A stretch of DNA of 8,665 bases from Gammaproteobacteria bacterium. GTDB lineage: Bacteria; Pseudomonadota; Gammaproteobacteria; Burkholderiales; Burkholderiaceae_C. The stretch is from positions 1 to 8,665 of the forward strand of contig JASGCH010000045.1 in NCBI GenBank assembly GCA_030054245.1. Direction: 5' to 3'. The notes beneath the pieces were generated by a model that ran no database searches, was not told the origin of the DNA, and worked only from the letters and a program-made list of their open reading frames with translations. The position numbers and the translations under genes were made by a program. Of the stretch, positions 6,250-8,665 are shown in pieces; position 1 is the stretch's first letter, and every line of letters begins with the position of its first letter.

Positions 6250-6352
6250 TTGCACGGTCGGTTGCACTACCATAACCACGACTGTTGCTCAACCTCGGAG
6301 GTTGAGCAACAGTCGTTAATACATAAATTTGGTAGTGCAACCGGCTGTGCAA
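6250..6352. repeat. Large nested inverted repeat after groEL (site G), probable terminator/RNA hairpin
   Basis: The inner arms 6279-6296 and 6298-6315 are perfect 18-base inverse copies around a single G (CGACTGTTGCTCAACCTC on the left). The outer arms 6250-6272 and 6330-6352 pair over 23 positions allowing two G-U pairs. Short unpaired segments separate the two stems. The folded RNA would be an extremely stable hairpin starting about 15 nt after the groEL stop. The inner arm carries the GACTGTTGC core of the dispersed family. The outer arm carries CACTACCA and AATTTGGTAGTG, the internal block of the same family. No U-run follows directly, so it may act by RNA stability as well as termination (inference). 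Confidence 0.85.
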
Positions 6353-6434
6353 CGGAAGTGCATGGTATATATAACCCTTTGAAGATAGCCACGCTCGTTG
6401 ATAGAATATGAGGTGTCTATTGATAGGGTAAATT

Positions 6435-6463
6435 TTGACTTAAAATACCCAAACAGTTAAAAA
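6435..6463 (+). promoter_or_regulatory. Candidate sigma-70 promoter of the cupin gene
   Basis: TTGACT at 6435-6440 and TAAAAA at 6458-6463 are separated by 17 nt. They match the consensus hexamers at 5 and 4 of 6 positions. The start point would be near 6470, some 47 nt ahead of the ATG. The preceding groEL hairpin makes an independent promoter plausible. Confidence 0.42.
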
Positions 6464-6516
6464 AGAAATTAAATACCAAAGCTTGGGGTTATGAAATTTA
6501 GCCAAAAGTATGTTAT

Positions 6517-6834
6517 ATGAAGTCCAAGCTCATCCGAAGCAAAGAGTTTAGTGCACAGCGTGCTTGGAGTGCTTTGGATGTGGCTAATATGAATGGCATC
6601 ACAATACGGATTCATTGGGCAGACAAGCCCTACCAATGGCATGTCAACGACGGTGAAGAAGTCTTTGTTGTGCTCGATGGAATTGTCGACATGCATTACC
6701 GTATCGATGGCCAAGATCATGTGGTTGCTTTGGGCGTAGGCGATGTCTTTTTTGCTGGCATGGGTTGCGAGCATGTGGCAAATCCACGCGGTGAGGCTCG
6801 AATTTTGGTGGTTGAAAAAGAAGGCAGTGTTTAA
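6517..6834 (+). CDS. Small single-domain cupin protein
   Basis: The 105-residue product is almost entirely one cupin beta-barrel. Motif 1 is seen as WHVNDGEEVFVVLDG (41-55), with His42, Glu48 and Gly55 at the right spacing. The usual second His of HxH is Asn44. Motif 2 is GDVFFAGMGCEHVANP (75-90), with His86 and Asn89. A metal site of His42, Glu48 and His86, perhaps with Asn44, is likely but its activity cannot be told. Small cupins of this kind include sugar isomerase-like, oxygenase and regulatory proteins. No signal peptide is present. The start ATG at 6517 has no clear ribosome-binding site. The opposite-strand frame 6852-6469 overlaps it fully and lacks any recognisable domain. The neighbours do not suggest a pathway. 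Confidence 0.85.
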   Translation: MKSKLIRSKEFSAQRAWSALDVANMNGITIRIHWADKPYQWHVNDGEEVFVVLDGIVDMHYRIDGQDHVVALGVGDVFFAGMGCEHVANPRGEARILVVEKEGSV

Positions 6835-6858
6835 ATATTTTCCTTCAACCACAACAAC

Positions 6859-6941
6859 AAGACTATTGCATCATCGGCTACGCCGCTCGGTGTGCGCAAG
6901 CCTTGTAATTTGGTAGCTCGTTGAGCTTATGCGACAGTCTT
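6859..6941. repeat. Dispersed inverted-repeat element, short form (site H), between cupin gene and dadA
   Basis: This is an 83-bp element starting AAGACTATTGCATCATCGGC and ending TGCGACAGTCTT. The end motifs pair imperfectly. The interior CGGCTACGCCGCTCGGTG is the inverse of 1072-1088 apart from one base, and CCTTGTAATTTGGTAGCTC at 6901-6919 resembles the 2736-2764 and 2826-2844 modules. It sits between the convergent stops at 6834 and 6998. Confidence 0.75.
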
Positions 6942-6997
6942 TCTATGATAGTTGCCATCGGTCACAAAAAGGCAGGTGCATAGCTTGCGGTGGTATT

Positions 6998-8269
6998 TTA
7001 ATTAAATCGACTAACATCCAGACCCTTGAGGTCAAGGTCCAACGGCTTCCCAACAAGCAAGTCAGCCAGATATTTACCACTCCCGCAAGACATGGTCCAA
7101 CCTAGTGTGCCATGACCTGTATTGGTAAATAAGTTTTCTATTTTTGTTTTACCAATGATGGGTGGTCCGTCAGGAGTCATTGGTCGCAAGCCACTCCACA
7201 GCTTGGATTGACTTATAGTTTTAGAGGTGGCTACGGGGAAGAGCTCGTTGACGACTTTGCATAACACATGCTTTCTACTGCTGTTAGGTTGTGAGTTATA
7301 TCCAGCCAATTCAGCGGTGCCGCCGATACGGACGCGCTGGTCAAATCGAGTAACCGCTACTTTGTAGTGATCATCAATCACTGTTGAGTTGGGAGCATTT
7401 ATTTCCATTTCTATCGGTAAAGTCAAAGAGTAACCTTTGATAGGATGTACTGGAAGGGAAATTTCGTGCGGTAATAACAACGCACGACTATAGCTTCCAC
7501 AAGCTACAACATAAACATCAGCTTCCAAGACACGACCATCGAACAATTGAACTCCGGATATTTTATTATGCACTTTTAAAATTCGGTCTATGGAGGCATT
7601 AAATAAAAAACTCACCCCTAAAGTTTGGCAAATTTTAGCCAAGTTTCTACAAAATAAATAACAATCCCCAGTTTGATCGAGAGGGAGATGGAGTCCTCCG
7701 GCAATGGGTGTGCTACTCCTCCCTAAAGCCGGCTCAATGTTCGCAACTCGATCTTTTCCAATGAGCAGTTGATGAGAAATGTTCAATCTAGATAGGATAT
7801 CTATGTCCTGATCTATTTTTTGCAACTGACTTTGAGTTCGAAACAATTGCAGTGTCCCTAAGCTTCTATGCTCAAATTCTATTGAAGTGTTTGTAATAAG
7901 CTGTTGAAAACAATCTAAGCTGTAATGAGCTAACTCCAACATTCTTATTTTATTAATGGCATAGCTTTGGGGATTACAATTATTCCATAGTTGCCTCAAC
8001 CAACAAAATTGTTCGAATCCTAATCCACCAGACCATTTCACTGGTGAATTTTTTCCTTGTAGAATCAACCACTTTAAAAGCTTTGGAAGAAGGCCAGGTG
8101 ATCCCCAAGGTGATGAAAAACCGGGTGAAATTTCTCCGGCATTGGCAAAACTAGTTTCTTGCGCCACTTCGCTTTGTCTGTCGACAATGGTTACGGTTGC
8201 TCCATTTTTTGCCAAGTAGTAGGCTGTAGAAACACCAATAACACCTCCACCCAAAATAATGACACGCAT
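6998..8269 (-). CDS. dadA: D-amino acid dehydrogenase, FAD-dependent
   Basis: The 423-residue product is near the DadA length of about 430. The enzyme is a membrane-associated flavoprotein that deaminates D-alanine and other D-amino acids to keto acids, passing electrons to the respiratory chain. The N-terminus has the dinucleotide-binding Rossmann fold: VIILGGGVIGVSTAYYLA with GGGVIG at 7-12, and Asp30 at the end of strand 2 to hold the FAD ribose. ETSFANAGEISPGFSSPWGSPG (38-59) is a DadA hallmark. Near the end, LWSGLRPMTPDGPPIIG (about 356-374) and NTGHGTLGWTMSCGSGKYLAD (about 382-402) complete the FAD-binding DAO domain. Starts at ATG 8269 with no good Shine-Dalgarno. The racemase gene dadX, often its partner, is not adjacent. 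Related flavoproteins such as glycine oxidase are less likely given these motifs. Confidence 0.93.
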   Translation of the reverse strand: MRVIILGGGVIGVSTAYYLAKNGATVTIVDRQSEVAQETSFANAGEISPGFSSPWGSPGLLPKLLKWLILQGKNSPVKWSGGLGFEQFCWLRQLWNNCNPQSYAINKIRMLELAHYSLDCFQQLITNTSIEFEHRSLGTLQLFRTQSQLQKIDQDIDILSRLNISHQLLIGKDRVANIEPALGRSSTPIAGGLHLPLDQTGDCYLFCRNLAKICQTLGVSFLFNASIDRILKVHNKISGVQLFDGRVLEADVYVVACGSYSRALLLPHEISLPVHPIKGYSLTLPIEMEINAPNSTVIDDHYKVAVTRFDQRVRIGGTAELAGYNSQPNSSRKHVLCKVVNELFPVATSKTISQSKLWSGLRPMTPDGPPIIGKTKIENLFTNTGHGTLGWTMSCGSGKYLADLLVGKPLDLDLKGLDVSRFN

Positions 8270-8400
8270 AAGATTAGTGATTAAAATACATTGACTGAGG
8301 GTAAACTTTTTATTGGAATGATCGAAGTTATCATCTGAAGGACTATAACGATCACCTATTCAAGAGGTAGCTAAAAGACTTAATTGTGAACACTATACCG

Positions 8401-8409
8401 TGTTACACT
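8401..8409 (+). promoter_or_regulatory. Candidate extended -10 promoter of dnaE
   Basis: TGTTACACT is a TGn-extended -10 (TACACT matches 4 of 6). A poor -35 (TTAATT, 8380-8385, 18 nt upstream) is all that precedes it. A second option farther up is TTGACT at 8291-8296 with TGGAAT at 8314-8319 (17-nt gap). Both lie in the 235-bp divergent gap between dadA and dnaE. No convincing minus-strand dadA promoter was found. Confidence 0.3.
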
Positions 8410-8504
8410 AAAAATAACGCTGGTATCCCTGCATTGGAGTTGAAAAATATCAAACCCCTATTCATAAGGAATCACTGCCCCATATTCTTATTTTATCGTA
8501 TCTT

Positions 8505-8665
8505 ATGCCTTTTGTACATTTACGCTTGCATACTGAGTTTTCTATTCAGGATAGTATTATTACCATTCCTGAAATTTTGGAATCTGCGTCTAAAGACGGG
8601 CAAGAAGCACTGGCCATTACAGATATCAATAATTTATTTGGATTGGTATCCTTTTATAAAAAAGC
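8505..8665 (+). CDS. dnaE: DNA polymerase III alpha subunit, N-terminal fragment (3' end outside window)
   Basis: The first 53 codons begin MPFVHLRLHTEFSIQDSIITI and continue EALAITDINNLFGLVSFYKKA. This is the start of the PHP domain of DnaE, the replicative polymerase alpha subunit. The FVHLRLHTEFS strand carries the two conserved metal-site-region histidines (residues 5 and 9), and the LAITDxxNLFGLVSFY block follows as in proteobacterial DnaE. The frame stays open upstream to a TAA at 8415, but I see no ATG or GTG there. The ATG at 8505 gives an N-terminus only about three residues shorter than that of E. coli DnaE. The nearest Shine-Dalgarno-like AAGGA is 34 nt upstream, too far to serve this start. 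A DnaE2 (error-prone) paralogue cannot be excluded from so short a piece. Confidence 0.88.
   Translation, partial: MPFVHLRLHTEFSIQDSIITIPEILESASKDGQEALAITDINNLFGLVSFYKK

Noticed and set aside
6164..6352. Minus-strand open frame of 62 codons over the groEL 3' end
   Set aside because: It covers the antisense of the Gly/Met tail and the palindrome. No protein features were seen.
6469..6852. Minus-strand open frame of 127 codons opposite the cupin gene
   Set aside because: It has no recognisable domain and fully overlaps a plus-strand frame with clear cupin motifs.
308..6941. CRISPR array from the many short repeats
   Set aside because: The repeats are inverted, of variable length, scattered over kilobases and separated by genes. 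There is no regular repeat-spacer period and no cas gene.

Overview
The window looks like a chromosomal housekeeping segment from a low-GC betaproteobacterium, probably Burkholderiales-like. This rests on the style of the GroES/GroEL, ribosome recycling factor, TolC-family, DadA and DnaE proteins and on one tRNA gene. Taxonomy is inferred from remembered family resemblance and could not be tested by search. Coding sequence is AT-rich. Genes plus tRNA cover only about 74% of the window, which is low for a free-living bacterium. The remaining space is largely occupied by one dispersed inverted-repeat family, so a host-associated or otherwise repeat-tolerant genome is possible.

Layout. Positions 1-255 hold the 3' end of pyrH (UMP kinase), and 397-957 hold frr (ribosome recycling factor), with a strong hairpin between them. 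frr converges on a minus-strand tolC-like outer-membrane efflux gene (2551-1103). The 145 bp between their stop codons is entirely repeat sequence. Upstream of tolC on the same strand are a single-domain rhodanese (3364-3011) and a tRNA-Val with anticodon CAC (3714-3640). Repeat elements fill the gaps between them and lie on both sides of the tRNA. The plus strand then carries groES (4247-4537) and groEL (4576-6234), preceded by a good heat-shock (sigma-32-type) promoter and a leader of roughly 215 nt. A very large nested inverted repeat follows groEL. A small cupin gene (6517-6834) comes next, converging on minus-strand dadA (8269-6998), again with a repeat between them. The window ends in the first 53 codons of dnaE, divergent from dadA.

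How the genes work together. pyrH-frr is a standard translation/nucleotide pair. groES-groEL is a classical chaperonin operon. The others are single genes that share no obvious pathway. The main non-routine signal is the repeat family. Its ends resemble AAGACTGTTGC and its mirror, with a second end type AAGACCTTTGC. Lengths run from 48 to about 162 bp, and at least seven sites occur in 8.7 kb, all between genes. One copy supplies the tolC stop codon. No transposase is visible, so the copies look like non-autonomous (MITE-like) or REP-like elements that also form RNA hairpins at gene ends.
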